Shown one piece after another: positions 1 through 8,013 of a DNA stretch of 64,000 bases; positions within the stretch are counted from its first letter, which is position 1, and each line of letters opens with the position of its first letter. The stretch comes from Vagococcus sp. CY52-2 (GTDB lineage Bacteria > Bacillota > Bacilli > Lactobacillales > Vagococcaceae), in NCBI RefSeq assembly GCF_022655055.1, contig NZ_CP093384.1:992001-1056000 (forward strand), written 5' to 3'. Under the pieces are notes generated by a model, which saw only the letters and a program-made list of their open reading frames with translations, had not been told where the DNA came from and ran no database searches. A program made the translations under genes and the position numbers.

Positions 1-48
1 AACATAAAAAATAGTTTAGTCATATCAATCCTTTTTAATTAACATAAA

Positions 49-65
49 ATACCATTTAGTGGTAT
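49..65. promoter_or_regulatory. Inverted repeat upstream of copper ATPase
   Basis: ATACCA and TGGTAT face each other across 5 bases, about 25 bases before the start codon of the copper ATPase gene. It could be an operator or a small hairpin. The TACAnnTGTA box of CopY repressors is not present here, so the regulator is not identified. Confidence 0.25.
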
Positions 66-90
66 CCTAGTACCAAAAGGAGGTTTTATC

Positions 91-2199
91 ATGTCTAACA
101 ATCAAAATAATAATCATAATATGCATGATATGCGACATGATTCTATGAAGCATACTGATCACGATATGTCACATATGTCAATGGATCATTCTAAGATGGA
201 TATGAGTGATCATCAAATGGCAGGTATGGATCACTCCATGCATATGGGAAATTTTAAAAAGAAATTTTTTGTTTCTCTTATTTTAGCTATCCCTATTATA
301 TTATTATCACCTATGATGGGAATGACACTTCCAATTCAAATTAGCTTTACTGGTTCTGAGTGGATTGTCATGGTTTTATCAACTATCTTATTTTTCTACG
401 GTGGCCAACCATTTTTAAGTGGAGCACGTATGGAATTAAGTCAAAAGCAACCAGCAATGATGACACTCATCGCCATGGGGATATCGGTTTCTTATTTTTA
501 TAGTTTATATGGGTTTATCATGAATCTTGTTAATCCAACTACTCATGTCATGAACTTTTTCTGGGAGCTTGCGACGTTAATTGTCGTTATGCTACTCGGT
601 CATTGGATTGAAATGAATGCAGTAAGTAACGCCAGCAACTCATTAAAAAAAATTGCGGCATTATTACCAGATAATGTCACAAGAATCACACAATCAGGAA
701 AAGAAGAACAAGTCTCTTTATCTGATGTTCATATTAATGACCAATTGATTGTACGCAGTGGGGATAAAATTCCAGCAGATGGAACGGTTATTAAGGGGAA
801 TACCATGGTCAACGAATTTATGATTACAGGTGAATCACAAGGTATTGTAAAAAACATCGATGACAAAGTAATCGGCGGGACCATTAATGGAAATGGAACA
901 ATTGAAATAAAAGTGACTGGCACTGGAAAATCCGGCTATATTTCAAAAGTAATGGACATGGTACAACAAGCTCAAAACGAAAAAATTCCACTAGAATCTT
1001 TATCAGATAAGGTAGCTAAATGGTTGTTTTATGTGGCATTAGGTAGTGGAATCATTAGTTTTATCATTTGGCTTATCATTAGTAAAGATGTTGGGATAGC
1101 ATTTGAGCGTATGGTAACAGTTTTAGTTATTGCCTGCCCACATGCACTTGGTTTAGCCATTCCTTTGGTTATTGCTCGTTCAACTTCTCTTGCTGCTCAA
1201 AATGGTTTATTATTAAAAAATAAAAAAGCACTTGAAGCAACTAACCATATTGACTATGTTTTCTTAGATAAAACAGGCACCTTAACTCAAGGGCAGTTTG
1301 CTGTAACTGGTTTTAACATGATTTCTGATCAGCTATCTGAAAACGAGGCATTAAAAATTATAGGGGCGCTAGAAAAAAATGCTAACCACCCTATCGCTAC
1401 AGGTATCATGGATTATATTAATCAAAAACAATTGACGCCTTATGATTCATCAGATACTCAAGCTATTTCTGGTGTTGGAGTTACAGCTGTAGTCAATGGA
1501 AAAACAGCAAAAATAGTAAATGAAAAAGGATTAACAGATGTGTCTACTCAATTTAATCCTTCAATAAAAAAAGAGTACCAAGAACAAGGAAATACATTGA
1601 GTTTCCTAATATATGATGGTTCACTTATTGCCATGATTGCTCTTGGTGATACCATTAAGCCTGAATCTAAAGAGTTTATTGCTAAATTAAAAGAGCAAGG
1701 TATCACACCTGTTATGTTAACTGGTGATAATCAACAAGCAGCTGAAACAGTTGCTAAATATCTTGGACTTGATCATTATTATAGTGAGTTATTGCCAGGT
1801 GATAAAGAAAAAATTGTGAAAGAATACGTTAATAAAGGTGATAACGTGATGATGGTAGGCGACGGAGTGAATGATGCTCCTAGTTTGATTAGTGCAACAG
1901 TTGGTGTGGCTATTGGTGCTGGAACTGACGTAGCTATTGATTCAGCCGATATTGTTTTAACTAATAGTAATCCTGAAGACGTATTAAAATTACTTAACTT
2001 GGCTAAGTACACTCGACGTAAAATGATTCAAAATTTATGGTGGGGAGCAGGTTATAATATTGCGGCTATTCCATTAGCTGCTGGAGTCCTTGCTCCAATA
2101 GGCATTTTACTAAACCCAGCTGTCGGTGCTATTTTGATGTCATTGAGTACGGTTATTGTCGCTATCAATGCTTTAACGTTACGGATTGGAAAAGAATAA
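91..2199 (+). CDS. copB: Copper-exporting P1B-type ATPase, CopB type
   Basis: Membrane pump that uses ATP to move copper or silver out of the cell. The first 50 residues are rich in His and Met (many HDM and HSM repeats), the metal-handling tail of CopB pumps. Visible motifs are TGES (about 246-249, actuator), CPH (349-351, the metal-site motif separating CopB from CPC-type CopA), DKTGT with the phosphorylated Asp393, and GDGVND (590-595). At 702 residues it is close to the usual CopB length. An AGGAGG site precedes the ATG. No copY, copZ or copA lies next to it inside the window, though the left side is cut at base 1. A terminator follows directly, so it appears to end its transcript. Confidence 0.95.
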   Translation: MSNNQNNNHNMHDMRHDSMKHTDHDMSHMSMDHSKMDMSDHQMAGMDHSMHMGNFKKKFFVSLILAIPIILLSPMMGMTLPIQISFTGSEWIVMVLSTILFFYGGQPFLSGARMELSQKQPAMMTLIAMGISVSYFYSLYGFIMNLVNPTTHVMNFFWELATLIVVMLLGHWIEMNAVSNASNSLKKIAALLPDNVTRITQSGKEEQVSLSDVHINDQLIVRSGDKIPADGTVIKGNTMVNEFMITGESQGIVKNIDDKVIGGTINGNGTIEIKVTGTGKSGYISKVMDMVQQAQNEKIPLESLSDKVAKWLFYVALGSGIISFIIWLIISKDVGIAFERMVTVLVIACPHALGLAIPLVIARSTSLAAQNGLLLKNKKALEATNHIDYVFLDKTGTLTQGQFAVTGFNMISDQLSENEALKIIGALEKNANHPIATGIMDYINQKQLTPYDSSDTQAISGVGVTAVVNGKTAKIVNEKGLTDVSTQFNPSIKKEYQEQGNTLSFLIYDGSLIAMIALGDTIKPESKEFIAKLKEQGITPVMLTGDNQQAAETVAKYLGLDHYYSELLPGDKEKIVKEYVNKGDNVMMVGDGVNDAPSLISATVGVAIGAGTDVAIDSADIVLTNSNPEDVLKLLNLAKYTRRKMIQNLWWGAGYNIAAIPLAAGVLAPIGILLNPAVGAILMSLSTVIVAINALTLRIGKE

Positions 2200-2204
2200 T
2201 TAAG

Positions 2205-2246
2205 AAAAAGATTGGGTATTCAATAACAGAAACCCAATCTTTTTTA
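2205..2246 (+). terminator. Rho-independent terminator of copB
   Basis: A 13-bp stem (AAAAAGATTGGGT with its complement) and a T-run follow the copB stop codon by a few bases. Confidence 0.85.
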
Positions 2247-2282
2247 TTATAGTATCAGAAGTCGCAAGTCATCGACGTCTGA

Positions 2283-2552
2283 CCAATTAAATCTCGCAAT
2301 TTTAGTAAACCAATTTTTGAAACATCAGCTATTTTAGATAAATTATTAAAACTAGTAACAACTTTGAATAAATCAAATAATCTAATTGTTTTAGATGAAC
2401 CAATTAATGGACTTCACATGTCAGATGTTGATTTTTTGATAGATTTACTGAAATCACTAGTAAGAGATGGTCACACTGTGATTGTGATTGAACACAACTT
2501 ACAAGTGATTGGGTAATCGACATTGGACCTAGTGGTGGAAAATTTGGTATCC
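2283..2552 (+). pseudogene. Remnant of a UvrA-like ABC ATPase
   Basis: Reading from 2283 gives about 77 codons whose second half is typical of the C-terminal ATPase of UvrA and UvrA-like drug-resistance proteins: LIVLDEPINGLHMSDVD (Walker B and D-loop) and then TVIVIEHNLQVI. The frame stops at 2514 and resumes in another frame as VIDIGPSGGK, so a small deletion has broken it. The full protein would be 750-940 residues, so more than 85 percent is missing. No start codon or ribosome site remains. Assignment to the UvrA family is firm; which paralogue is not known. Confidence 0.75.
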
Positions 2553-2939
2553 TTACTGCTACACTTTCTTCATTATTTATCCTTAAAAGAAGAAACTTAC
2601 AATCTCATACGTTTTATTTTTACAATATTACATATTACTAGCCCTAAAGTTTGTTGAATTTAGCTGATACTGTCACAATGATTTAGCTAGCTTAACCCTA
2701 AGAAATCCATATTTTTAAGTCCATATCTGCACCAAATAGCCTGAAGTACCAATGATAAACGTCATTTATTAAATTGTTGTACTTAGTTATGACTCATTCG
2801 CTTGCATTACCCATTAAATTTATCGTAATTATCATATAAAAATGACGTTTAATCAATAAAATCATCATATAATTACCATAAATTATTAAATGTTTTAAGT
2901 TATTATAAACGAATTGAAATATACTAGGAGGAATACAGA
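2553..2939. other. AT-rich intergenic stretch, no intact gene
   Basis: Contains no intact gene. The first 60 bases can be read in frame with the UvrA remnant as a hydrophobic segment followed by KRR, resembling the tail of a sortase substrate but without an LPxTG motif. The rest is AT-rich and must hold the promoter of the hydrolase gene, although I could not pick convincing -35 and -10 boxes. Confidence 0.4.
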
Positions 2940-3926
2940 ATGTGCACAAGTATAACATTACAATCAGAAGATAAAATAAACTTTTTGGCTCGTACCATGG
3001 ATTTTGGATTTGAATTAAATGGATTACCGATCGTTATACCAAGAAATTATGCATCAACCTTTCATTTTGAAGGTACTTCAAAAACAACCTATGCTTTTGT
3101 TGGGACAGGGCAAAAAATCGGTCGTGATTACATGTTTGCTGATGGGGTGAATGAAAAAGGACTTGCTATTGCAGAGCTTTATTATCTTAATGAAGCATCT
3201 TATCAAACCAGTCCAGTTGAAGGGAAAATTAATTTAACTCAAGACGAATTTTTAACATGGGTACTTGGGCATGTTGCAAGCATTGATGAATTAAAAGAAG
3301 TCATAAAGCAAGTAGAGATGATTGGAGTAAGCAACCCCTTATTATCTGTTATGTCACCACTACATTTTATCGTGTCAGATAAAACCGGAAAATGCGTTGT
3401 GATAGAAACAAATAATGAGACGCTAACCATCAAAGATAATCCAGTTGGAGTCATGACAAATAGTCCAACACTTGAATGGCATTTAACGAATTTAAATAAT
3501 TACTTATTTATCAAACCAACAAATTATCAACCAAAAAAATTTGAAGACTATACCATTAAACCTTTTGGACAAGGATCAGGAACATATGGTTTACCAGGTG
3601 GGTTAACATCACCAGAGCGGTTTGTGCGTGCAACTTATATGAAAACATACGCAGAAAAAGGAAAAAATGAATCTCAAGCTCTAAATAGCATCTTTCACAT
3701 TTTAAACACTGTGACCATTCCTAAAGGAGTAAACATTGAAGACGATGGTCACTATGATTATACGCAATATCGTGCGGCATTTAACTTAAATAGTGCCACT
3801 TATTACTTTAATCCATACTATACACAGGAAGTATTTTCAGTAGAACTAACGGAAGATTTGTGCTCAAAAGATGACGCTACTGTATTTTCAGTATCACAAG
3901 ATTTTTCTATCACAAAATTAAACTAA
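2940..3926 (+). CDS. Choloylglycine hydrolase family protein (bile salt hydrolase / penicillin V acylase)
   Basis: Ntn-hydrolase of the cholylglycine hydrolase family, which splits the amide bond of conjugated bile salts or of penicillin V. The protein begins MCTS: removal of Met exposes the catalytic Cys2. The family's other active-site residues are visible as Arg and Asp in LARTMDFGF (about 16-24), Asn in MTNSPTLEW (about 175) and Arg in SPERFVRATYM (about 225-232). The length of 328 residues is normal. There is no signal peptide, so it should be cytoplasmic. AGGAGG lies 8 bases before ATG, and the gene stands alone with its own terminator. Sequence reading alone does not decide between bile salt hydrolase and penicillin acylase; a gut-associated host would favour the former. 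Confidence 0.9.
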   Translation: MCTSITLQSEDKINFLARTMDFGFELNGLPIVIPRNYASTFHFEGTSKTTYAFVGTGQKIGRDYMFADGVNEKGLAIAELYYLNEASYQTSPVEGKINLTQDEFLTWVLGHVASIDELKEVIKQVEMIGVSNPLLSVMSPLHFIVSDKTGKCVVIETNNETLTIKDNPVGVMTNSPTLEWHLTNLNNYLFIKPTNYQPKKFEDYTIKPFGQGSGTYGLPGGLTSPERFVRATYMKTYAEKGKNESQALNSIFHILNTVTIPKGVNIEDDGHYDYTQYRAAFNLNSATYYFNPYYTQEVFSVELTEDLCSKDDATVFSVSQDFSITKLN

Positions 3927-3931
3927 AGACG

Positions 3932-3961
3932 AAAGAGCGTTTAAAAATAACGCTCTTTTTA
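3932..3961 (+). terminator. Terminator of the hydrolase gene
   Basis: A 10-bp stem AAAGAGCGTT / AACGCTCTTT with a 7-base loop and a T-run directly after the stop codon. Confidence 0.85.
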
Positions 3962-4003
3962 TGATGCAACGAAATCAATTAAGAAAGAGGAGGAAGATGA
4001 ACC

Positions 4004-4294
4004 ATGTATTTAGAGCATGCGGCAAGGTATGTTAATGATGTAGAAACAATGAAAGCGTTCTATGAAAGCTATGTTAATGCCACAGCAAACGAAAAATATC
4101 ATAACCCAAAGACAGGATTAGCAACTTATTTTCTCTTATTTGAAACAGGTGCATGATTAGAAGTAATGACAAGATCTGATAAAGTAGACATCTTAACGTC
4201 ACAAATGGATACAAGGTATTAAGCGGTACGCTAATAACAGGGGACGGCTGTCATTTTAGATCCAGAAAACAATCAAATTGACATTACAGGTTAA
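4004..4294 (+). pseudogene. Broken VOC (glyoxalase-fold) protein gene
   Basis: A good ribosome site (AGAGGAGG) and ATG start a frame reading MYLEHAARYVNDVETMKAFY, the opening of a glyoxalase/bleomycin-resistance (VOC) domain. A TGA at about 4154 replaces what would be Arg in a GARLEVM motif, a second stop follows near 4200, and about 40 codons are missing before the C-terminal VILDPENNQIDIT, which is the usual last strand of the fold (metal-ligand Glu replaced by Asp here). An intact homologue has about 125 residues. Substrate unknown. Confidence 0.75.
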
Positions 4295-4354
4295 AAAAAG
4301 GCTGACTAAAAAGTTCTAAAATAGAAAAAATCACTTTTGGGTCAGCCTTTTTTT
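4293..4354. terminator. Bidirectional terminator between VOC pseudogene and recombinase
   Basis: AAAAAAAGGCTGAC at 4293-4306 pairs with its complement at 4341-4354; T-runs on both strands serve the two converging genes. Confidence 0.8.
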
Positions 4355-4907
4355 ATATTCCTAATCTGAAATCTGCTAACGTATTGCCAATCTCATCTGT
4401 TGTTATGCCAATATATCGTTTCGTCACTTTTTCAGAACTATGATTAAATATTTCCATTAATGTTGCAATATCTCGTGTTTTTCGGTAATAATGATAACCA
4501 AATGTTTTTCTAAGAGAGTGAGTGCCAATATCTTTTCTTCCTAAATTATCGGCGATTTTTTGATACTGTTTATACACCGTGTTTACTTTCAAGTGTCCAC
4601 CTTGTTGACGACTTGGAAACAACCACTCATCATCGTCTTTTCCTTTAATGTACTCTGCAATGGCATCTTGTAAATTATCAAGATACAATACTTTTCGTTT
4701 CCCAGTTTTTCTTTCAACAATGATCGGACGCTTTTCATATTTGATATCTCTTACTTTTAGTTTCACAATATCCGACATCCTTAATCCATTGTTAATCCCA
4801 AAAATAAATAGAAAGGTATCGCGTTCTGGATAGTTTGTTCTTCTAAGCCAAAATAAAAAATCATCTATCTCAGTTTGACTACGTAATGGTTGAACATTAT
4901 ACGACAT
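4353..4907 (-). CDS. Single-domain tyrosine recombinase
   Basis: Site-specific recombinase made only of the catalytic domain (184 residues from the ATG at 4907). The tyrosine recombinase residues are all there: Arg in NNGLRMSDIVKL, Lys in KTGKRKVL, HSLRKT (HxxR), HSSEKVTKRY (His/Trp position and the Tyr nucleophile). The N-terminal arm and core-binding domains of phage or transposon integrases are absent, as in FimB/FimE-type invertases and many small Firmicute recombinases. An in-frame GTG 9 bases upstream is possible, but AAGAGTGG is better spaced for the ATG. Four TGAACT half sites lie just upstream (4936-5046). A decayed relative sits at 58.7 kb. Target and role (inversion, excision or a remnant) are unknown. 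Confidence 0.85.
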   Translation of the reverse strand: MSYNVQPLRSQTEIDDFLFWLRRTNYPERDTFLFIFGINNGLRMSDIVKLKVRDIKYEKRPIIVERKTGKRKVLYLDNLQDAIAEYIKGKDDDEWLFPSRQQGGHLKVNTVYKQYQKIADNLGRKDIGTHSLRKTFGYHYYRKTRDIATLMEIFNHSSEKVTKRYIGITTDEIGNTLADFRLGI

Positions 4908-4935
4908 TTTTACCACTCTTTTCTCTAAAATTTAC

Positions 4936-5046
4936 AGTTCACTATTTTTATTATATAATAACATAATAATGAACTTAATAATATAGAATTTTAAACACTT
5001 GATAAATCAATACTTAAGTTCATGATTTTACATAATATAGTGAACT
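4936..5046. repeat. Nested inverted repeats upstream of recombinase gene
   Basis: Outer pair AGTTCACTAT (4936-4945) and ATAGTGAACT (5037-5046); inner pair ATGAACTTA (4969-4977) and TAAGTTCAT (5015-5023). All four arms carry the same hexamer AGTTCA or its complement, so each side is itself a small palindrome-like site, with inner spacings of 23 and 13 bases. They lie between the recombinase start and the acetyltransferase gene and may be recombinase core sites or operators. Confidence 0.5.
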
Positions 5047-5169
5047 CAAATAAAAATTAATTAATTTTCGTGTTTACCACAGGACGATTCTAAGCACTTT
5101 AAATTTTTAAAGATGGACAATTATCCAAACAAACGCTTAAAATCATTATTTGGGAATTAGGAGGAAATG

Positions 5170-5694
5170 ATGAAGTTAATACCAATCGAACAAATAGATA
5201 TTCCAACCATTAAACACTTTAAAGAGTCATTCAATCAAACCCAGAACATTATACACGGTGCCAATCAATTACAACGATCAAAAAACATCAATCAATGGTT
5301 ACGAGATGTCGCAATTTTAAAAACAAAAGATTACAAACAATCGGTTCAAACAACACACTATGCACTCATCAATCACTTAGGTGAAATGGTTGGCATCTCT
5401 GATGTCAAACATCATCTAACTCCTTATCTACAAAAAGAAGGTGGACACATTAGTTATAGCATTTCACCTGCTTATCAAGGAAAAGGTTATGGAACATTAT
5501 TACTTAAAGAAACGCTAAAAAAGGCACATATGTTAGAATTAAAAAAAGTACTGCTAACTTGTAAAGAAACTAACATTGCATCTAAAAAAGTGATTGAAAA
5601 CAACCAAGGTATCTACCAATACACTATAGTGATAAACCAATCCAAAGTAGAACACTATCTCATTCATTTGGATAACAATAATTATATTATGTAA
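5170..5694 (+). CDS. GNAT family N-acetyltransferase
   Basis: Acyl-CoA-dependent acetyltransferase of unknown substrate. The acetyl-CoA binding motif A is clear: ISPAYQGKGYGTLLLKETL at about residues 98-116 (QxxGxG), preceded by the strand GGHISYSI. A second segment, KKVLLTCKETNIASKKVIENN, is motif B with the conserved Asn. The 174-residue length fits the family. AGGAGG ends 5 bases before the ATG at 5170; an ATG at 5167 is too close to it. The gene is alone, divergent from the recombinase, and no strong terminator follows. Confidence 0.85.
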   Translation: MKLIPIEQIDIPTIKHFKESFNQTQNIIHGANQLQRSKNINQWLRDVAILKTKDYKQSVQTTHYALINHLGEMVGISDVKHHLTPYLQKEGGHISYSISPAYQGKGYGTLLLKETLKKAHMLELKKVLLTCKETNIASKKVIENNQGIYQYTIVINQSKVEHYLIHLDNNNYIM

Positions 5695-5753
5695 ACCAAA
5701 TAGTGTGTTTTTAAAAAAGATAGCATAAATCAAATGTTATGTTAATTATTTTA

Positions 5754-5782
5754 TTGACAACCTCTCATTTAACTACTATACT
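5754..5782 (+). promoter_or_regulatory. Sigma-A promoter of the aro operon
   Basis: TTGACA at 5754-5759 and TATACT at 5777-5782 with exactly 17 bases between them. Transcription would start near 5789, about 30 bases before the leader peptide start codon. Confidence 0.85.
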
Positions 5783-5818
5783 TAACTCAATCTTACATCA
5801 GTTTGGAGTGGAAATATC

Positions 5819-5884
5819 ATGAAAACAACTCATATAATAAAAAGTCCACAACTGAATAATTACTACTTTAGCTATTTTAGATAG
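5819..5884 (+). CDS. Tyr/Phe-rich leader peptide of the aro operon
   Basis: A 21-codon reading frame with its own ribosome site (TTGGAGTGG, 7 bases before ATG). The last ten codons read NNYYFSYFR, so five of the last seven sense codons are Tyr or Phe, the end products of the operon downstream. It sits 30 bases behind a consensus promoter and ends just before the paired strands of an attenuator. This is what a ribosome-stalling leader peptide looks like: low charged tRNA-Tyr or tRNA-Phe would stall the ribosome at these codons. Stop codon TAG at 5882-5884. The sequence is seen; the function is inferred. Confidence 0.75.
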   Translation: MKTTHIIKSPQLNNYYFSYFR

Positions 5885-5904
5885 GTTTGTGTTCATCAAT
5901 GTGT

Positions 5905-6003
5905 GGATACAAACAACCCAAGTTTGTATCTATGATGGCTAAGGAAATTTAGATTGATTTCAAAACCCACATAGATCTTAAAAAATCTATGGTGGTGTTT
6001 TAC
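5905..6003 (+). promoter_or_regulatory. Four-strand transcription attenuator of the aro operon
   Basis: Strand 1 (5905-5914, ending ATACAAAC) pairs with strand 2 (5922-5934, GTTTGTATCTATG). Strand 2 can instead pair through ATCTATG (5928-5934) with CATAGAT (5970-5976) in strand 3. Strand 3 (5962-5976) pairs with strand 4 (5985-6001), giving a stem of about 15 bp that ends in GTTTT, the terminator form. The leader's stop-codon region TAGATA (5879-5884) is also complementary to TATCTA of strand 2, so a stalled ribosome would free strand 2. No T-box motif is present. Mechanism inferred from pairing only. Confidence 0.65.
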
Positions 6004-6025
6004 ATATACTGTATATTAAGTATAA

Positions 6026-6071
6026 GGATGTTCACTGTAGAATTTTTTAAGTCTACGTGAGCATCTTTTTT
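6026..6071 (+). terminator. Second terminator abutting the aroE ribosome site
   Basis: GATGTTCAC plus GTAGA pairs with TCTACGTGAGCATC (one bulged T), followed by six T. The AGGAGG of aroE begins four bases after the T-run, so no promoter fits between and all transcription of the operon must read through this hairpin. Confidence 0.8.
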
Positions 6072-6091
6072 ATTAGGAGGAATTTAAAAAC

Positions 6092-6958
6092 ATGTCATGT
6101 ATTGAAGTGAATGGGCACACTAGATTAGCAGGATTTTTCGCTAGTCCCGCAAAGCATAGTTTATCTCCAATATTGCATACCACATCATTTGAAGAACTCG
6201 GTATCAATGCTGTTTATCTAGCATTTGATATTAAACCAGACCAACTGACCACAGCAATTAACTCGATTCGTACATTAAATATGATGGGAGTTAACTTATC
6301 AATGCCACATAAAGTTAACGCTCTACCACTCATGGATGAATTGTCTAAAGAAGCGACTTTGATAGGTGCGATTAATACAATTGTTCATAAAGGTGGTAAG
6401 TTAATAGGACATAATACAGATGGATTTGGTTTTATGGAAAGTTTGCGTGTTAATCAAATTCCTATTAAAAATCAAACGATGACGATTTTAGGAGCAGGTG
6501 GCGCAGCAACAGCTATTTTAGTCCAAGCAGCACTCGATGGTTTTAGTGACATTCACATTTTTAGTCGACTGGGTAATCGGTTTGATGAAATGAAAAAAAA
6601 GATTCTGGAATTATCTAATATAGTAGACTGTAAGATAACGCTGACGGATTTATTTGATTCACAGACTTTAAAAGAAGCCATTACTAGATCACATATACTC
6701 GTTAACTCAACCAGTGTTGGCATGATTAATGATGAGTCCTTAATTGAGGATGAGTCACTATTACGAAAAGACTTGGTTGTCTATGACGTGATTTATAACC
6801 CAAGAAAAACCAAACTCTTAAAACAAGCAGAGAAAAAAGGCTGCCAAACCATTAATGGGCTTGATATGTTATTGTATCAAGGAGCAAAGGCGTTTAATCT
6901 ATGGACAAACCAAGATATGCCTATTGAAAAAGTAAAACACATAATAGAAAAAGCATAA
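6092..6958 (+). CDS. aroE: Shikimate dehydrogenase
   Basis: Reduces 3-dehydroshikimate to shikimate with NADPH, the fourth step of the shikimate pathway, in the cytoplasm. Substrate-binding motif SPAKHSLSPILHT at about 18-30, the catalytic Lys in NLSMPHK (about 70), the Asn/Asp pair in GAINTIVHKG and GHNTDGFGF, and the nucleotide-binding turn GAGGAATA near 135. At 288 residues it has normal length. AGGAGG lies 11 bases before the ATG. First gene of the aromatic operon; 17 bases separate it from the DAHP synthase gene. Confidence 0.95.
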   Translation: MSCIEVNGHTRLAGFFASPAKHSLSPILHTTSFEELGINAVYLAFDIKPDQLTTAINSIRTLNMMGVNLSMPHKVNALPLMDELSKEATLIGAINTIVHKGGKLIGHNTDGFGFMESLRVNQIPIKNQTMTILGAGGAATAILVQAALDGFSDIHIFSRLGNRFDEMKKKILELSNIVDCKITLTDLFDSQTLKEAITRSHILVNSTSVGMINDESLIEDESLLRKDLVVYDVIYNPRKTKLLKQAEKKGCQTINGLDMLLYQGAKAFNLWTNQDMPIEKVKHIIEKA

Positions 6959-6975
6959 AGAAAGAAGGAAATCTC

Positions 6976-7995
6976 ATGATCGTTATTATGAAATTAGGTG
7001 CAACAAGTGAGCAAATTAATCAAGTCGTAAAAAGAATTGAAGAAAGTGATTTAGAAGTTCAAGTCAACACTGGTGAAGAACAAGTCATTTTAGGAATTAA
7101 AGGTGATACACGAAATATTCAAGATATTGCGTTCAACAGTTATGATGGGGTAGATAAAACTGTTCGTATTACCAACACATATAAACTAACTTCTCGTGAA
7201 TTTCATCCAGATAACACAGTAGTTGATGTTGATGGGTTAAAAATTGGTGATGGAAGTTTCGTTACAATGGCTGGTCCATGTTCAATCGAAGGATTAGACC
7301 AAATTCGTGAAACTGCTCGTATCGCAAAAGCTGGTGGTGCATCTATCTTACGTGGTGGCGCGTTCAAACCTCGTACTTCTCCATACGCTTTCCAAGGTTT
7401 GGAAGAAGAAGGATTAAAATACATTAGACAAGCAGCTGATGAGTTTGATATGAAAGTTATTACAGAAGTGATGGATGAAGCTCATATTGATATGGTTGCT
7501 GAATACTCTGATATTTTACAAATTGGTGCTAGAAACATGCAAAACTACAAATTACTTAGCGCTGTGGGACAGACTGGTAAACCAATTGGCTTAAAACGTG
7601 GGATTGCTGGAACGATTGATGAGTGGTTAAATGCTGCAGAGTACATTGCTGTTGCTGGAAAAAGTGATGTTATCTTTATCGAGCGTGGTATCCGTACTTA
7701 CGAAACAGCGACACGAAACACGTTTGATTTAAGTGCCATCCCTATTATTAAAAAATTAAGCCACTTCCCTATTATTGCTGATCCTAGTCATGGTACTGGT
7801 GTATGGGACTTAGTGACACCAATGGCAAGAGCTAGTGTCGCTGCAGGAGCTGATGGCATGATCGTTGAAATTCACCCAGATCCAGCAAATGCTTGGTCAG
7901 ACGGACAACAATCATTAAATGAAAAAACTTACTTACGAATGATGGACGAAGTCAATGTATTAGTTAAAGCAATGGAAGAAATTAAATCACTATAA
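6976..7995 (+). CDS. aroF: 3-deoxy-7-phosphoheptulonate (DAHP) synthase, class I-beta
   Basis: Condenses phosphoenolpyruvate with erythrose 4-phosphate, the committed step into aromatic synthesis. Residues 1-70 form a ferredoxin-like regulatory domain of the kind found on AroF of Bacillus and Thermotoga relatives; the barrel follows with AGPCSIEG (about 95), LRGGAFKPRTSPY (about 116-128), GLKRG and DPSHGTG. The regulatory domain implies feedback inhibition, on top of attenuation. The symbol varies between species (aroA, aroF, aroG). Ribosome site AGAAGGAAA precedes ATG; a second Met four codons later is possible. Second gene of the operon. Confidence 0.93.
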   Translation: MIVIMKLGATSEQINQVVKRIEESDLEVQVNTGEEQVILGIKGDTRNIQDIAFNSYDGVDKTVRITNTYKLTSREFHPDNTVVDVDGLKIGDGSFVTMAGPCSIEGLDQIRETARIAKAGGASILRGGAFKPRTSPYAFQGLEEEGLKYIRQAADEFDMKVITEVMDEAHIDMVAEYSDILQIGARNMQNYKLLSAVGQTGKPIGLKRGIAGTIDEWLNAAEYIAVAGKSDVIFIERGIRTYETATRNTFDLSAIPIIKKLSHFPIIADPSHGTGVWDLVTPMARASVAAGADGMIVEIHPDPANAWSDGQQSLNEKTYLRMMDEVNVLVKAMEEIKSL

Positions 7996-8013
7996 ACTAA
8001 AGGAGTCTTTTGC

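Noticed and set aside
2500-2640. LPxTG surface protein end
   Set aside because: A hydrophobic run ending KRR occurs, but no LPxTG motif precedes it; it is noted only as a possible scar.
5885-6080. T-box riboswitch in the aro leader
   Set aside because: The leader has competing hairpins before aro genes, but the T-box core GGTGGnACC is absent and the region lacks a stem I; the TGGTGG at 5990 belongs to the terminator stem.
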